Assembly (NCBI GenBank): GCA_036936605.1
Contig: JAUPFV010000001.1
Location: 121,776,771-121,840,770, forward strand
Direction: 5' to 3'
Source of the DNA: Limnanthes douglasii subsp. nivea
Taxonomy: Eukaryota; Streptophyta; Magnoliopsida; Brassicales; Limnanthaceae
Length of the DNA stretch: 64,000 nt
In this document: positions 23,112 through 35,095 of the stretch, piece by piece
Position numbering within the stretch: the stretch's first letter is position 1
Layout of the letters: each line of letters opens with the position of its first letter
Made by a program: the position numbers and the translations under genes
Notes under the pieces: model-generated
Database searches by the model: none
What the model was told of the DNA's origin: nothing
Seen by the model: the letters and a program-made list of their open reading frames with translations, nothing else

Positions 23112-25952
23112 TTAGGGCTTGTTTCTTTCGGATTTTTCTTCACCACCATATTTTTTGGGACTTTTGAGTTCAACACTCGAACTCTCACCCGTTCCTTCTT
23201 CATCATCAATGGAATCAACTCCAGTAGCATAGTTGTGTTTGTCACCATCTACTAAGGTATGGAATAGGATGTCATCATACACCACATACTTCCATAAGGG
23301 ACCAAGGGCTCTCTTAGGGAAAGTCTCATGGAACAACAGCACCATGTCGGATTTGATTTTATCATCTCCTTTCTCTAAGGAATCCACTATTTTGTTATCG
23401 TATTCCTCTATGCCTCCTTTGATAAGTTGTTCTTGCTGACGTTCCAAGGCCTCTTTCTCCTTAACCTTCTCCGAAATAGTTCTCTCCAACTTGGTCTTCT
23501 CATTGGTTGAAGTTTGGATAACACCATCAGTGGTTTTCAACTGCTCCTTCAAATTTGTGAGGTTTTGTGAGGAAGAAGTCTCCAGGCCGGAGTACTTGGT
23601 TTAGAGCTCAGTATTGGCTGCTTCTGATGCGGTCAGCTTGGTTTCCAAATCCTCATTTTCCTTCTTCAACGCCTCTTTGTTCTGATGAGCACTCAGAAGA
23701 GTATCTGACAGGTTTTGATTGTCAGTGGTAAGAGACTTGATAATACTGGTTTGACTTTTTACCTGCCTTTCCAGATCAAGTACTAGCCGGATGTAACCAA
23801 AAAGAACATGAATTAGAGTATCTTGTTCACCCGATATGGAGAAATACTTCCCATTATAGGTTACCATATTAGAGGAGCTGGAGGGACGGTAACGACCTGC
23901 AAAATCATCTTTATCAAGGTCATTAAAATACAGACCGAAGTCTTGAAAGGATAAAGGTCAAATTCATCGCTTCCTCCACCAAAAATCTGTCGGACTGAAG
24001 GTCCGTTGGGATCTCCTCTTGCAGGGTAGGATCAGCAGGAACTGAGGGTGGGATTTCTGTTGGGTGAAGGATTATCTCTTCCCTAAGAGTAACCTTCTTT
24101 TTCTTGGCAGCTTTCTCATCGTTGTTGGCTTTGCGCTTCTTATCTTTTTTAGGAGGCCTTGGTGGGTTCTTTGACCCTCCGGCTTTCTTTACAGTCTCAA
24201 CCTCTACTTCCTTTAGCAAGGCCACATCAATACCACATTGGTTCCCCGAACCAGTCCCCTCTGTAGCTGTTTGAGCCAAGTCTGTTGTGGACTTCATTTT
24301 CTTGTTCTTCATTTTGCTAGGGGATTTGGCCCTGAAAAGTAGATTCAGCTTGGCATCCTTGGCTTACGTCCTCTTCAGGATCACGTCAGCAGGGGGAGGG
24401 GTGGTTAGCTATTCCCATGTAAGGTCTATCTTGCCTGTGGTGTTCCATAGGTGAGACCTCACAAAATTTCCTGAGTTGAAGATATTGTGGAAGGCGTTCC
24501 CCCAGTTCTCGGAAGCCCACACATTAAGCTTCGTGCAAGTCTCATGTACTTCTTCCAAAAGGCCCACGAACTACTTCGGTAGAAATGGGCAGAGATATAA
24601 GTTAGAAAACATAAGAAAAATTACAATTTAAGAAATAGAAAGGAAAGGGAAGAAGAATTTACCAGTGATTTTCCATCTGCTGGTCAGGAGGCTGGGGTTT
24701 GTGTTGGCCTCAACTTTTCTACCATTCTCCCAAGTCCCACTAAAAAAGAGGAATTGTGTCCTCCAACGCTTTTTGGACTCCAGCAAGTCATCCACAACTT
24801 TGAAATCATTCCCCATATTGTAGTGGTAGAAGGGGATTTGGTGATTCTTGCACAGGCTTGCTACAGCAGCAAACTGCTCCATGGGGAGTGGGAATTTTGA
24901 TAACCTAGACTCCATAATACAAGCTAAGAGTGTATACCATGCGTTGGGACTCAGCTGGCTGGGGCATAGCTTGATCAGATGAAATTATCTGACAATCTCT
25001 GGGTCTAAAGGAAACCGAAGTCCCTAGTTTAGCACTTCGGTATAGACCACCACTTCGTTCAACTTGCAATCCATGGGGGTCTCTGGAGTGATTGGTATCC
25101 TCACTTTTACAGACTCCAGAATCCATCATTTGGTTCGGATTCTACCCAACTCAACAGTATGGATATAGACATAATTAATATTTTGCAAAGCCAACAAATA
25201 CTTGACACTAACATTGTTGAAGCAATGGCCTACCTTACCCTCTAGACTCTCTGAAAGCGCATCCGGATGAGTCATGCCAACTTTAGTTTTACCTTTCCTT
25301 TCTGAGGCAGCATCCCCTGTCTCACCTGACGCCTCGGTCTCAAAAGGGCCTTCTTCGATACTATCCTCCATGTTCTCTTACACCACCGTGAAAGGCTGTT
25401 CGGCTGTTTTTGAAGGAGGTTGCTCCGGTTTCTTCATCAAAAGTTGTACAAATGTTTGTGCAGTTGTTGCTTCTGATGGCCTGATATCTAGAAAAGACTG
25501 CTGTCCGGAGGGTTTCTCCTATGGAACAACTTTTGCTACCTCTGATCAGGAGGGTTTTGAAGATGATGGTGTTATTTGAGTTTATACTTGGCTAGTGATG
25601 TGGCGATGAGTTATCCTCTTTGGTGATTTTTTTGGCCCGTCGCTATAAACGGTGAGGGTTTTCTAACACTTGAAACAACGTTTTCTTTATGAATAGGGTG
25701 TTGAGACTCTTGCACTGAAGAACCAGAGGGAAGAGGTGAACGATTTGTTATGAATGGAAGTTTTTTGGTTCCAGGGTTTCTTGAGGAAGACGACCCTTGA
25801 TCGGCATTCTAGTTTGACTGATTACCTTTGTCACTTGGAGAAATAGGAAGACCGGCAGCAATACGATTATCTCTCTCTACGTTTTTGGCTCGTTCCAATT
25901 TAGACAAGTTCAACAAACCTCATTTAATTAAGGTGTTTCTGGTTGTGAACAT
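23112..25952 (-). pseudogene. Antisense accessory gene (aORF), copy in element 1
   Basis: The gene runs against the element, between integrase and the 3' LTR. The proposed start is an ATG at 25952, followed by MFTTRNTLIK. In order it has a charged, serine-rich N-terminal region and a central domain at about 25125-24665. That domain reads NEVVVYTEVLN, GLRFPLDPEIV, LSPNAWYTLLACIMESRLS, IPFYHYNMGNDFKVVDDLL, then FLFFSGTWENG. An 89-bp intron follows, then NWGNAFHNIFN and SHLW, a lysine-rich stretch, a coiled coil (about 23830-23420) and an acidic tail ending ERNKP. The central domain resembles the Pfam 'putative gypsy type transposon' family (PF04195); this is from memory. Stops and frameshifts make the copy inactive. 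Function is unknown. Confidence 0.8.
24574..24662 (-). other. Intron of the element 1 aORF
   Basis: On the minus strand the donor follows WKIT as ACTG|GTAAAT, in phase 1, and the acceptor is CCGAAG. The intron is 89 bp and T-rich. Its place, right after the WENG block and before the W-N-x-F-H block, is the same as in elements 2 and 3. In this copy joining the exons no longer keeps the frame, so a small indel has occurred nearby. Confidence 0.65.
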
Positions 25953-26027
25953 ATGTCTCAAGAACAATTTGAAGATGAATAAAGTTTTCTCTCTAGAAAG
26001 ATTTGAGTGTGGAAGATAATGAAACAG

Positions 26028-26029
<2 letters not shown>

Positions 26030-26069
<40 letters not shown>
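26030..26069. repeat. (TA)20 microsatellite upstream of the element 1 aORF
   Basis: Forty bases of alternating TA. On the minus strand it lies about 80 bases before the aORF start and just before a leader containing TCTAGAGAGAAAAC. That is where a TATA box is expected by comparison with element 3, so it may be an expanded TATA box. Confidence 0.9.
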
Positions 26070-26070
<1 letters not shown>

Positions 26071-26422
26071 CAGTGAAAACAGTTACCAATGAAAAGGTGA
26101 ACAAAATATTTGCAATGATTAAAGGGTGCGCAACGTGTGAAAAATTAAAACCTAGGTAACTTTCTAGACCTAGTGAGTGCAACAATATAGGAGGAAAAAC
26201 GGCTGGGAGGTCCAACCAGATATTGACACGTGTTCCACAATTCAAGAAATAACTCTTAGAATTCTGGGAAGGGAAATCAGTTCTGATAAAATTCGAACAA
26301 TGTCGTTTGTGAAAGAAGTTTTCCAGGTCGAACGACACAAACAGATTGGACAAAATTGATGTCAACTTGGTGAATTTTTTAATCCTCCCAAAGATCTTCT
26401 ACAAGGCCTAAAAATGGACTAC

Positions 26423-26805
26423 TGATGAGTTTGGATATTTCAGTGACTATACTTAAGAGAAATTCACATATCCGATGAGGGGAAATTCAGACCATATTGC
26501 ACCACTAAAAATCCAAACAGGACAGATATATTAACTTTTAACTAAGTTATTTGCTAATCAACTTAAGACTAATGGGTCATTGAATTCGATCCGGTTTCAT
26601 GACCCGACCCGGTAAGCCCATGGGTCAGTAATTAAGGTATAAATACATCAACCACTCTCATTAATGAGGGTGATCAGAATTTAATACTAGTAGACAACTT
26701 ATTATTTCTCTACTCTCAACACTTAACACAAAACACTCTAAAATTATTAAAACACTTTCTAAACACTTTTACCAATCTACCCTCAGCCCAAAATAAACCA
26801 AACCA
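26423..26805 (+). repeat. 3' LTR of element 1
   Basis: Begins TGATGAGTTTGG and ends AAACCAAACCA. It shares the TATA box (26638-26645) and the downstream palindrome with the 5' LTR. ATGGACTAC precedes it, matching GGGCTAC before the LTRs of elements 2 and 3. This suggests a shared end of the polypurine tract. Confidence 0.96.
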
Positions 26806-28199
26806 ATGCTGACACATAAACACTTTGATATATTCGATTGTATTACTATAAATCTACGGTTTCAAGTTCAACAATAAAATTAGTCTCTCAAACTGAAATG
26901 ACACATGTACTATGATAGTGTTTTTTCATTAAATATTTATCTTTGGTGCATCATACGTTGTATATATATACCATCAAACGATATCGTTTTATTTTTTTCT
27001 CATCGTCTAAGCTTTTTTTCACCCAGAACTCAGAAAACTAATCTTCTTCTTCATAATCTAATTTGTAGATTTATCTATAGAAATTATTTTTCTTGTGAGG
27101 TAATTGGGTGCATAAATTGAAAATATATTGATGAATTTTAAACATAATAACTGAGGTTCATCATATGCTCAAAGATATCAAATGAAAATAAATATATTTC
27201 ACTTAAAATGTCTGAATGGTTAACGGTGTAATTTTTCTTTTTTTATTCTCATTTCCACGTCCATATAACGATATAATGGTCATAATATATTTTTTTTTGT
27301 TTTTTTAAAACCAAACATTGATGAACAAATAAAATAAAATCTTCAATCTTTAATTTATAATGATTACTGGTATATTTTATCTTTTTTATTATTTCTCGTT
27401 TGGGTAAACAAAAGATAAAATGAGATTTTATAATTTCGATTTTTTTAGTATTTTTGTTTTTACTATTTAGTAAGAACATAGTTATTAATGATTTGGTTAA
27501 AAATGTATTAGATAAATAAACAATCTTTAGATAAACATTATATGAATAGTTAAATGTTTTTAAGGTTTGGAAACTAACTAAAATTTTAAAATATAAAATG
27601 TATATGTTTTAGTACAATTTCACCGATTTTTAAATGATTTAAAAATTCATGACTTCGTCTTTATTCATAAATTCTTTGTTTTGGATTCCATTTTAATTTA
27701 GAACTATTTATTCATAAAAATGACAAACAATATATAAGTGATCATAAAAAATAACTCAAAAGTATTTTGGTTTATATAAAAATTAGAATTTCCTTCTAAT
27801 GGATGACAGATTAATATAAATGGAGAAATACAAAGATTAGGATATTTTTAATATATTATAGATTAATAAATGGGTGATAGATTATATAAAATTAAAGTTT
27901 ACGTACAAAATACTATAATATGTTAACCTGTAACCAAAATTGAGATATTTATTTTTTATGGATAAATAGTGAGATTGTTAAATATATTAAAATATTGTCA
28001 CATGTGTATATTAGGATAATCACATGTGGTAGATCAAATTTTGTATTTATTTTTTCAAGTTATAAGACTCTTTTCATGATACACAATTAATATAATAAAC
28101 CAACGTTCTAAAAGTATGCTAGGTAGAGTGTTATTTGGATTTCAAAGAAACTAATTTTCATATATAAAAACACAATAGAAGTTTTATAATGTATACTAA
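26806..28199. other. AT-rich intergenic DNA
   Basis: Very AT-rich with no motif-bearing frame. Short open stretches at 26905-27120 and 27249-27479 have no recognisable features and are most likely chance. Confidence 0.6.
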
Positions 28200-28393
28200 C
28201 AAAATAAGTTACAAGGTAATAGGTATTGCTAGCGAGGAAAATTATTCAGATGCTCTCACAAATGTATTGTCGGTTTCAAAGCTCACGAATTACCTCAGTC
28301 AGTTGTAAGTAGGGATGTGAGTCAATTTCTCTCTAAAGAGTAGAACATTAGATGGAACATATGCTAGAGTTACTATAAGCCTATGTAGAGAAT

Positions 28394-29257
28394 TGTTAGG
28401 TGTATGCTAGAATTAAGTCGTTAATATAGGTACTTCGAAAGGACTACATGGGCATAATTATATCTTTCTTTGACAAGTGTAAGCAATAGTTACTGAAATT
28501 CTCCCGGGGAAGTTTGGGTCGTAACTTAGATTAAAAAATATTTGAAGTTCGTACAGGCTGAGACAAGCTATCAAGACCGATAATTTTTTAGTCGAATGAG
28601 ATATGGGTTTATACGAAGCTGGTTGGTCTGAAATATGTTGGTCTAAAACATGTTGATCTGAAGCAGGCTGGTCTGAAGTGAGCTGGACCAAAGCTTGCTG
28701 GAATGAAACAGATTGATATACTTCTTATGTCTTCTATATTTAATTGGTTCTCTTATTTTAGTCCTTCTATATTAACTATGCCGGTTGTATTAATTATGAT
28801 TTTCTATTTATGAGATTTCTTATATTAAATGATTCTAAGTTTTATAGCATCTGTTGATTAATGGGCTTTAATCTGGAGCGTCTGATAAAAGAATAGGATT
28901 TTTCCAAAGCCTATAAATAGAAGAATATATGCAATAACAAAGGTGTAATGTATTGTTCGACGCAATGTTTTGTGAGCAATATATTTTCTAAGTGAATTAA
29001 ATAGCTCTAGATATTTTTAGAGATAAGTGATGTGAGAGATAAACACTAAAGATAGGATTGTATGAATCACATTATCTTTTGTAATAAATAGAGATAGAGT
29101 CTTTTTGGTTTGAGAATCTTTTTGTAATCTATTTATTTATAAAAGAGTGTCTGTTTCTCGTGAATGTAGGATTATTTCCACAATCCGAACCAAGTTAACT
29201 TTGTCTTGTGTGCTTTGTTTTATTACAGTTTCTATTATTTGTTGTTAAACTCAAACA
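28394..29257 (+). repeat. Probable copia LTR
   Basis: The right half is LTR-like: TATA box (CTATAAATAG near 28912), then a downstream region with AATGTAGGATTATT and CCGAACCAAGTTAA, a U5 signature of many plant copia LTRs. It ends TCAAACA at 29257, directly before TGGTAAATTC, which may be a decayed primer-binding site. The left end is uncertain; TGTTAGG at 28394 is the candidate. A fragment reading NVLSVSKLT just upstream (28261-28305) resembles the copia pre-integrase region. The LTR may therefore be nested in an older copia. Confidence 0.45.
28622..28711. repeat. 15-bp minisatellite, six copies
   Basis: Six consecutive 15-base units, each a variant of GTTGGTCTGAAATAT, start at 28622, 28637, 28652, 28667, 28682 and 28697. 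On the minus strand they give the repetitive peptide SDQPASDQHVLDQHISDQ. They lie within the probable LTR, upstream of its TATA box. Confidence 0.9.
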
Positions 29258-29609
29258 TGGTAAATTCTTCATCCAACGGATTGTAAGGTTTGTACCTTTG
29301 TTCTTGCCTCGAACGAAAGTATATTTTCCAAAAAATATGGAAATGACTTCTCAATAACGTTGGTTCTAGGACAAATTTGTAAACCCTTAAAGAGTCAAAA
29401 GGGAGAAAATAGGGGAAGCTCAAGGTCTGGTGGATGTATTCTTAAATGAATTTTATCTATTTGGTGGAGGAATTTATGAAGTAAACACACATAAATAATT
29501 TGGTGTTGATTTCTTTATAAGATGAATTTTCCTCTTATAAAGAGACAATATATTCTAATGATTCCACATTGTGACAACATTCTGTAAATGATGAAATAGA
29601 TTCAATAAT

Positions 29610-31040
29610 ATTAAATCACAATTGAGAATTAGTCAATTTACCTCCAGCTTCAAGAACAACTGTTGTAAGTGGGTATTTCAACAGAAATTCCACATAGATG
29701 GTACATTCAAACATTTAAGATGAGATTGGTAGTTATGGGTTTTTGACAAAAAATAATAATTTTGACATAGTCTCCGGTTCTGCGAGCCACAAACATAAAA
29801 GTATTTTTGTAGTTGCATCGGTATACAACCTTAAGATTTGTCAAATGGATGTTGAGACGATATTCCTAAATGGATATCTTAAAGATGAGGTATATATGAA
29901 GTAACCTGATATGCTGGTGCTTCCCAGAATTGAATCAAAAGTTTGTAAGCTTGTTAAGTCAATATATAGACTAGAACAAGTAGCGAAGACTAAATAAAAA
30001 GTGTGATCTCAAAATAATATCTGATGGGTTTATGCACAATATGAAAAATAAATATTTGTACACCATGATTCGTGATGACGTGGTGGATACAATATGTCTA
30101 TACGTAGATATTCTACTTATATTGAGTAATCATATGCGATGGATTATTAAAATAAAAATATTTTTATCTTTTATGTTTAAAATAAATTTTTAAACTATCT
30201 CGAGAAAATTACAATATTTTGGAATGAAAATATTAAAAAAAATAGTAATTTTTCTTAACACAATCTGACGACATTGAAAATGTACTTGATAAATTTAAAC
30301 CTCTAAAATTAAAGAAACACATAAGAAAGTGATCATAATTTGAAACTTGGAAACAATGTACGCCAAACAATTGCTCAATAGCAATACATTACTCTTATTG
30401 GAAGTCTCACGTATGGGCCCTTATATATAACGATATATTACGATTAATAAATCTTAACAAATTTACTTAGTATATCAAGTACTAAAAATTGGAATGCCAT
30501 TTTATTAGTTCTTGACTACTTGAAAAAGACAAAAACAATATGTGTGTTGTTAATATTCTAATTTTCCAACAATATTTGAGGGAGACATATATACTAGCTG
30601 GATCACCAACCTAACTGATAATTAATCGACCATGTGGTAAGTGTTTACTTCTATAGGTGGGGACTATTTCCTACAGTTCAAATAATCAGAGTTTTATATA
30701 TTTTTTAACCATGGATTTTTAATTCATAACTTGCACAGAAAAATAAACTGAATGGTTAAGAGACAATTGTTAGATATATTATTCACTTTAAATGGGAAAA
30801 TGACAATCAAGTTTATTATGATAGTCAAATAGTATTTGGTGAAAATAAAAATGACACCTCAAATAAAAAATCTAGACATATAAGTTTGGGAAAGATTATG
30901 TTAGACAATAGATTTCGATCGAAACCCTCTCAGTCATGTACATTTTAGTAAGAACCTAACAAACTCGTTCACCAAACTATTGGCTCGAGAATTGATAAAC
31001 TCAATATATAGATTATGAGACTAAAACTGTTAAACTGATA
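29610..31040 (+). pseudogene. Ty1/copia relic D: RT and RNase H
   Basis: Frames in order give ELVNLPPASRTT, CKWVFQQKFHIDGTFKH (about 29673-29725) and QMDVETIFLNGYLKDEVYMK (about 29840-29900). VCKLVKSIYRLEQV follows at about 29943. The end of RNase H is at about 30560-31030: YTSWITNLTDN with GG, then LTNSFTKLLARE. These are copia RT and RNase H blocks with many stops. Gag, protease and most of integrase are absent between the LTR-like segment and RT, so the copy is internally deleted. Confidence 0.78.
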
Positions 31041-32439
31041 TTTAAAATGATAACAACCCAATTCGACTTTTTTTATTTTTAAAAACATTAAATATATAAT
31101 AAATATAATTGCAATGTCATGAAGCATACCCCAAAACACCTAGATACAGCCGGGCTATTTCCAGATATATAAATATTGAGGAAAACCAATACAACCATAA
31201 CAGGAAATACTTAAAAACACTAGATTACCAAATACAAGAAGGCTAAAAACACTAGATTATCTAATACAATAAGGTAATACATCAATTCAAAAAGGGAGTC
31301 TCGCACTATGTGGCCGACTCTCACCCAGAAATTTCATCGAACACCTGGAATATGCCTTTGCGTGTAGTAGCAAAGTATGTGGCTGGCATTTTAGATCCAG
31401 ATCTGAAAACCCAAAAGAGAGTAGCTTCACTATGAAAAACAAAGGAGAAAAGCTCCAACATGAAAGCCACCAAGGTGTCCGATTCTATGAACAACGAAGA
31501 GTAGCCACATCCCATACATTAAAATACAAGACCGAGAAAGGAAAAAGTTGCAGGAGGAGTAAGAAAATGGGCTCCTTTTCATGAAAATCATGACCGGATC
31601 GAAAACTAAAAAATCCTAAGGAAGAGGTGGCACACAAATAATAGGGTTAAAAAGGAAGGAATCGTAAGGAAGAAGCCGGAACCGTAACGCAAGAGAGGTA
31701 CACAGATAATGGGTTAGAAAAGAAAGAACCGTAAACAAGAAAACGGAACCATAAGAAGAAAAAGAAGAAAGAACGTAAGAAAGAAGATAGAGCTATAAAG
31801 AAAAAGGCGGCTGTGTGATACTTAAGTTTACTAGGGTTAGAGTGTTTCTCTCTCTACCCTCTTCACTACATTTGTTCTTTGAAAATTATGTAATTTGACT
31901 TTTTCAAACATCTAGACATCTAATTTTACAATAGATAACGATAAATTATTTGAGGAATATACAGATGATAACTTGGAAGTATTGGCGTGAAATATGTTTT
32001 GACATACCATAAACTGGAAATGTTTGTTCCTTGGAGTAAAAGTGAGAGAAAACATGAATAAACAAGTGATGATAAATTAAACTCGTAATCCTTAACCAAG
32101 GTAATTCCTCATCTTAATAAAGATAGAATATCGGCAAAGAATTATGAGTTTGATTCTGATGAATGTAAGAGATCATGGTATTCATAAGATTAAGAAGTTT
32201 TCTGCAATAGCTGAAATATGAAATTTGTTAAATAAATTAGATATGGAAAGTTTTTACCAAACATAATCCATATATATGGAAATTTTATACATTTATATGG
32301 ATATCAATGTTGATGATTTCTTAAATATTGTTGTTGATTTGAGTAACTTAAATGCATTTATCTCATAATAGGTTCAAGATCTATTGTTCTTGACTTCTTC
32401 ATCACATACTTATGATCAACTAAAATACATATTGAAATA
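31041..32439. other. Unassigned region with a purine-rich block
   Basis: It contains a 2 x 32-bp tandem duplication (31212-31275) and a purine-rich stretch at about 31540-31810. On the minus strand the sequence at 31830-31860 reads AACACTCTAACCCTAGTAAA, which looks like a transcript leader. A 64-codon minus frame (31321-31515) lies downstream of it, but no family is recognised. The part after 31860 may include decayed gag of Copia relic E. Confidence 0.4.
31212..31275. repeat. Tandem duplication, 2 x 32 bp
   Basis: Two adjacent copies start TAAAAACACTAGATTA. They differ at a few bases (ACCAAATACAAGAAGG against TCTAATACAATAAGG). Confidence 0.85.
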
Positions 32440-34910
32440 TTTTCGAGATTTTTTAGCCTCATGAGATGTGATTTCACCTACTAAGTCACGCGAAATAGAG
32501 ATATCCAAAGTGTCCAAGAATCCTTCATAATAGAACTCTAATGTATGTTAAAAAGAAGTTTTAAAGAGAAATAAAAAAAATATAGGCATATCAAATTTTG
32601 GATCTGGAGTAGTATTGATTTTGTAGACAACAATATCATATTAAAAGAAATTATCCTCAAAGAAGACATAAATATGGAGATGATGAAGGTTCACGGGAGG
32701 ATGGTATGATTGTAGAATATATGATTTACTCCTAGGCATTAAGTTTAAAGAAGGAACAAAAAAAGAAACTTGGGTCATAGATTCGAACTGTACTTTGCAC
32801 ATTACATCCATGAAAGATTAGTTTGTTGAAATAAAGTATTAATCTTAATACAATAATTATGCTAGGATATTATCATGTAGTTAAATTTAGTTGTCAGTAA
32901 ACTATTTTCATATATGCAGTTGTGATACAATGAAGATTCTAAAAAATATTAGATGTGTTCCAAACGTTAGAATAAATTTAATATCAACAAGAACCTTGAA
33001 CATACTAAGCTATAAATGTGAAGGATGAGCTAGTTTGATTAGATTTCATAAAAACAATATCACAACTATTAGTGAAACCTTATTTAATGGTATTCATCTA
33101 TTTAATGGAAAATCTTATATCTAAAACATTATAATATAATAGAGAATAAATATTCAACTACTTTATGGTATAACAAGTTATGTCATATGAGCTTTAAAAA
33201 TTAAGGTAATAACTAAAAATAATTAATTTCGAAGAAAAATATTAAATATTTAAACTTATATGAATATTGTAACATTAGAAAATCAAAGAAACTAAGGTTT
33301 AAACTTCTTCTTCTTCTTGATTAGTAAGAAAAATAAGACCGATGGTGAAGCAGAATAAAATTAAAAGGGAAGAAGAATAAAGGGGAAGTGTAAGGAGATT
33401 GAGGTATAAGTAGTAGGGGGTGGAGGAAGAAGAAGTAAAAAAAATTAAGAGAAAGAGGATAATGAAGAGAAAGAAAAGAATAAGAGCAAGAGGAAGAGTA
33501 AGAAAAAGAAGAATATGAAAATGAATAAGAAGAGAAATATGAAGAAGAAGAAGAAGAAGATGATGATGATGAAGAGGAAAACGAAGTGGAAGAAGAGGAA
33601 GACGAAGAGGAAGAGGAAAAAAAGAAGAGGAAGAGGAGGAAGAATGAGAGGAATATATAGAGAGGAAAAGGAAGAGAAAGAAGAAGAGGAAGATGACAAG
33701 GAAGAGTAGGAAGAAGAAGAAGCTGGTAGTTTATCAAAGTATCAATTGGCTAGAGATAGAACACACATAGAAAAAGACATGTAGTAAAGGGCATACATCA
33801 GACGTTTTTACGGTTAAATTAGTGTCAATAGGATTCACTCAGAGAGAATACCATATGTTTTTGAAGTTCAAAACAATAACAATAAAAAAATTGTTAAATA
33901 AAATACTTTACGGATTAAAACAATATCCAAAATTACGAAACTAAATATTCAACAAGTTCATAATGGAAGAGAAGTTCATGAGACATAATAGTGATTTTTA
34001 TGTTTATGTTAAAAACACCGAAGTATAAACAATTTACCTAATATAATATGTGAATGATATATTGTTGACATTTAAAAGTACAAAAGAGATTTTGAGATAA
34101 AATATTTGGGTCCAACAGACTGAATATTGGGTATTAATACTAAAACATTTCATGTAATGTTTTTTGTTAATGAAAAAAATAGTGATCCTTCTGTTCATGA
34201 GATACAATAATTATTCTTTTGTTTATGTTAGAAACTAAAAGTGTTTTAACACCAATAAGAGTATATTTTAGAATTTAATCTATAAAAAACTCATAATGCA
34301 TAAAAACAATAACAATACCATAATTTAGTGTTTCGGAAGAATTATGTATGTAATTTTTGGAAGTAGACATAATTTATCTTATGTTATATGTATTATCGGT
34401 AGGTTTATGAGTAAACTTGAAAATATTAAATGGGAAGCCACAATATGGGTTCTAAAAACCTCATAGGGTTACCAAAGGAAGTTCTAGTACTCACATATGA
34501 AAAATATTTCATTCTCCAAAACTACTGTGATTCAAACTTTTATGAGGATTCAGATCAAAGACAATCTACCACTAGGTATGTCTTCACACTTGGAGAAAAC
34601 AAATATGCTAGATATCTAGTCTATATCATATAATAGTTTTTTCCATCTAATGAGGCAAAGTAAATAGAATTAACAGAAGCAAACCAATAAGTTATGTATC
34701 TTAAATAACTAATTTCGATATGAGTTTAAAGCAATAAACAATTCAGATTTTGTACGATTCTCATTCAAGAATTTTTTTTATCTTAAAACAATATTTTCGA
34801 GGAGCAAAAGAATCATGTAAGTTTTAGTTTAAGTCTATCATAGATATTGTTGAAAAAAATCGAGATAGAGATTCTGAAGTTACATACCATAAAGAATCCG
34901 AAAAATATGA
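32440..34910 (+). pseudogene. Ty1/copia relic E: protease, RT and RNase H
   Basis: Protease is seen at about 32771-32800 as WVIDSNCTLHIT, where the catalytic D-S/T-G reads D-S-N. The pre-integrase part follows (IRCVPNVRINLISTRTL, then NKLCHMSFKN at about 33172-33205). The integrase core is missing, and a purine-rich tract lies there (33310-33725). RT resumes at about 33830 with SIGFTQREYH, KILYGLKQYPK, SDFYVYVKN and YVNDILLTF, where YVDD reads YVND. RNase H includes KWEATIWVLKTS, NYCDSNFYEDSDQRQSTT (in the open stretch 34430-34633) and NEAK.IELTEANQ. A probable 3' LTR begins near 35096. Confidence 0.82.
33310..33725 (+). repeat. Polypurine (GAA/GAG) tract of about 400 bp
   Basis: The plus strand here is almost only A and G, with GAAGAAGAA, GATGATGAT and GAGGAAGAG runs. 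Both long frames through it are low complexity (E/K-rich on plus, S- or F-rich on minus), so they are not taken as genes. It replaces the integrase region of Copia relic E. Such mirror-like purine tracts can form triplex DNA. Confidence 0.9.
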
Positions 34911-35095
34911 TCGCCAACTGCATTCTAGTTCCTAAGCTTAGTGAGGCTCTGATTTTTCTAAAGTTTTACAATTGTGAATGAATAATGTTTTCAGGTTTTT
35001 TCATTGTAATGAGATATAAGTTATTTTAATTATTGTGTGAAAAGTTGGAGTTTTGTTGTCGCAAATAAGAAATCCAAATGAAGGTAGAGATTAGT

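Larger units (their letters stand above)
17260..26805 (+). mobile_element. Element 1: Ty3/gypsy retrotransposon of the Tat lineage, defective
   Basis: The element is 9546 bp with two LTRs of 384 and 383 bp (TGATGAG..AAACCA). Flanks are GTGCT on the left and ATGCT on the right, a 5-bp target duplication with one change. Inside, in order: primer-binding site, gag, remains of protease, RT, RNase H, a second RNase H, integrase, a noncoding spacer, and a gene on the opposite strand. The second RNase H and the antisense gene after integrase are marks of the plant Tat/Ogre/Retand group. Hand alignment of the LTRs gives roughly 35 differences in 383 bases (about 9%). That would mean an insertion a few million years ago at commonly used plant rates. 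Stops, frameshifts and lost catalytic residues make it non-autonomous. Confidence 0.95.

Noticed and set aside
24905..25129. 74-codon minus frame starting MMDSGVCKSED
   Set aside because: Another minus frame over the same bases matches the aORF domain of element 3; this one is a shadow.
25958..26365. 135-codon minus frame between the aORF and the 3' LTR of element 1
   Set aside because: Half of it is the TA repeat, and the rest has no counterpart in elements 2 and 3; it lies in the promoter and leader region.
33321..33737. 138-codon serine-rich frame on the minus strand and its overlapping phenylalanine-rich partner
   Set aside because: Both are readings of the polypurine tract; low complexity with no domain.
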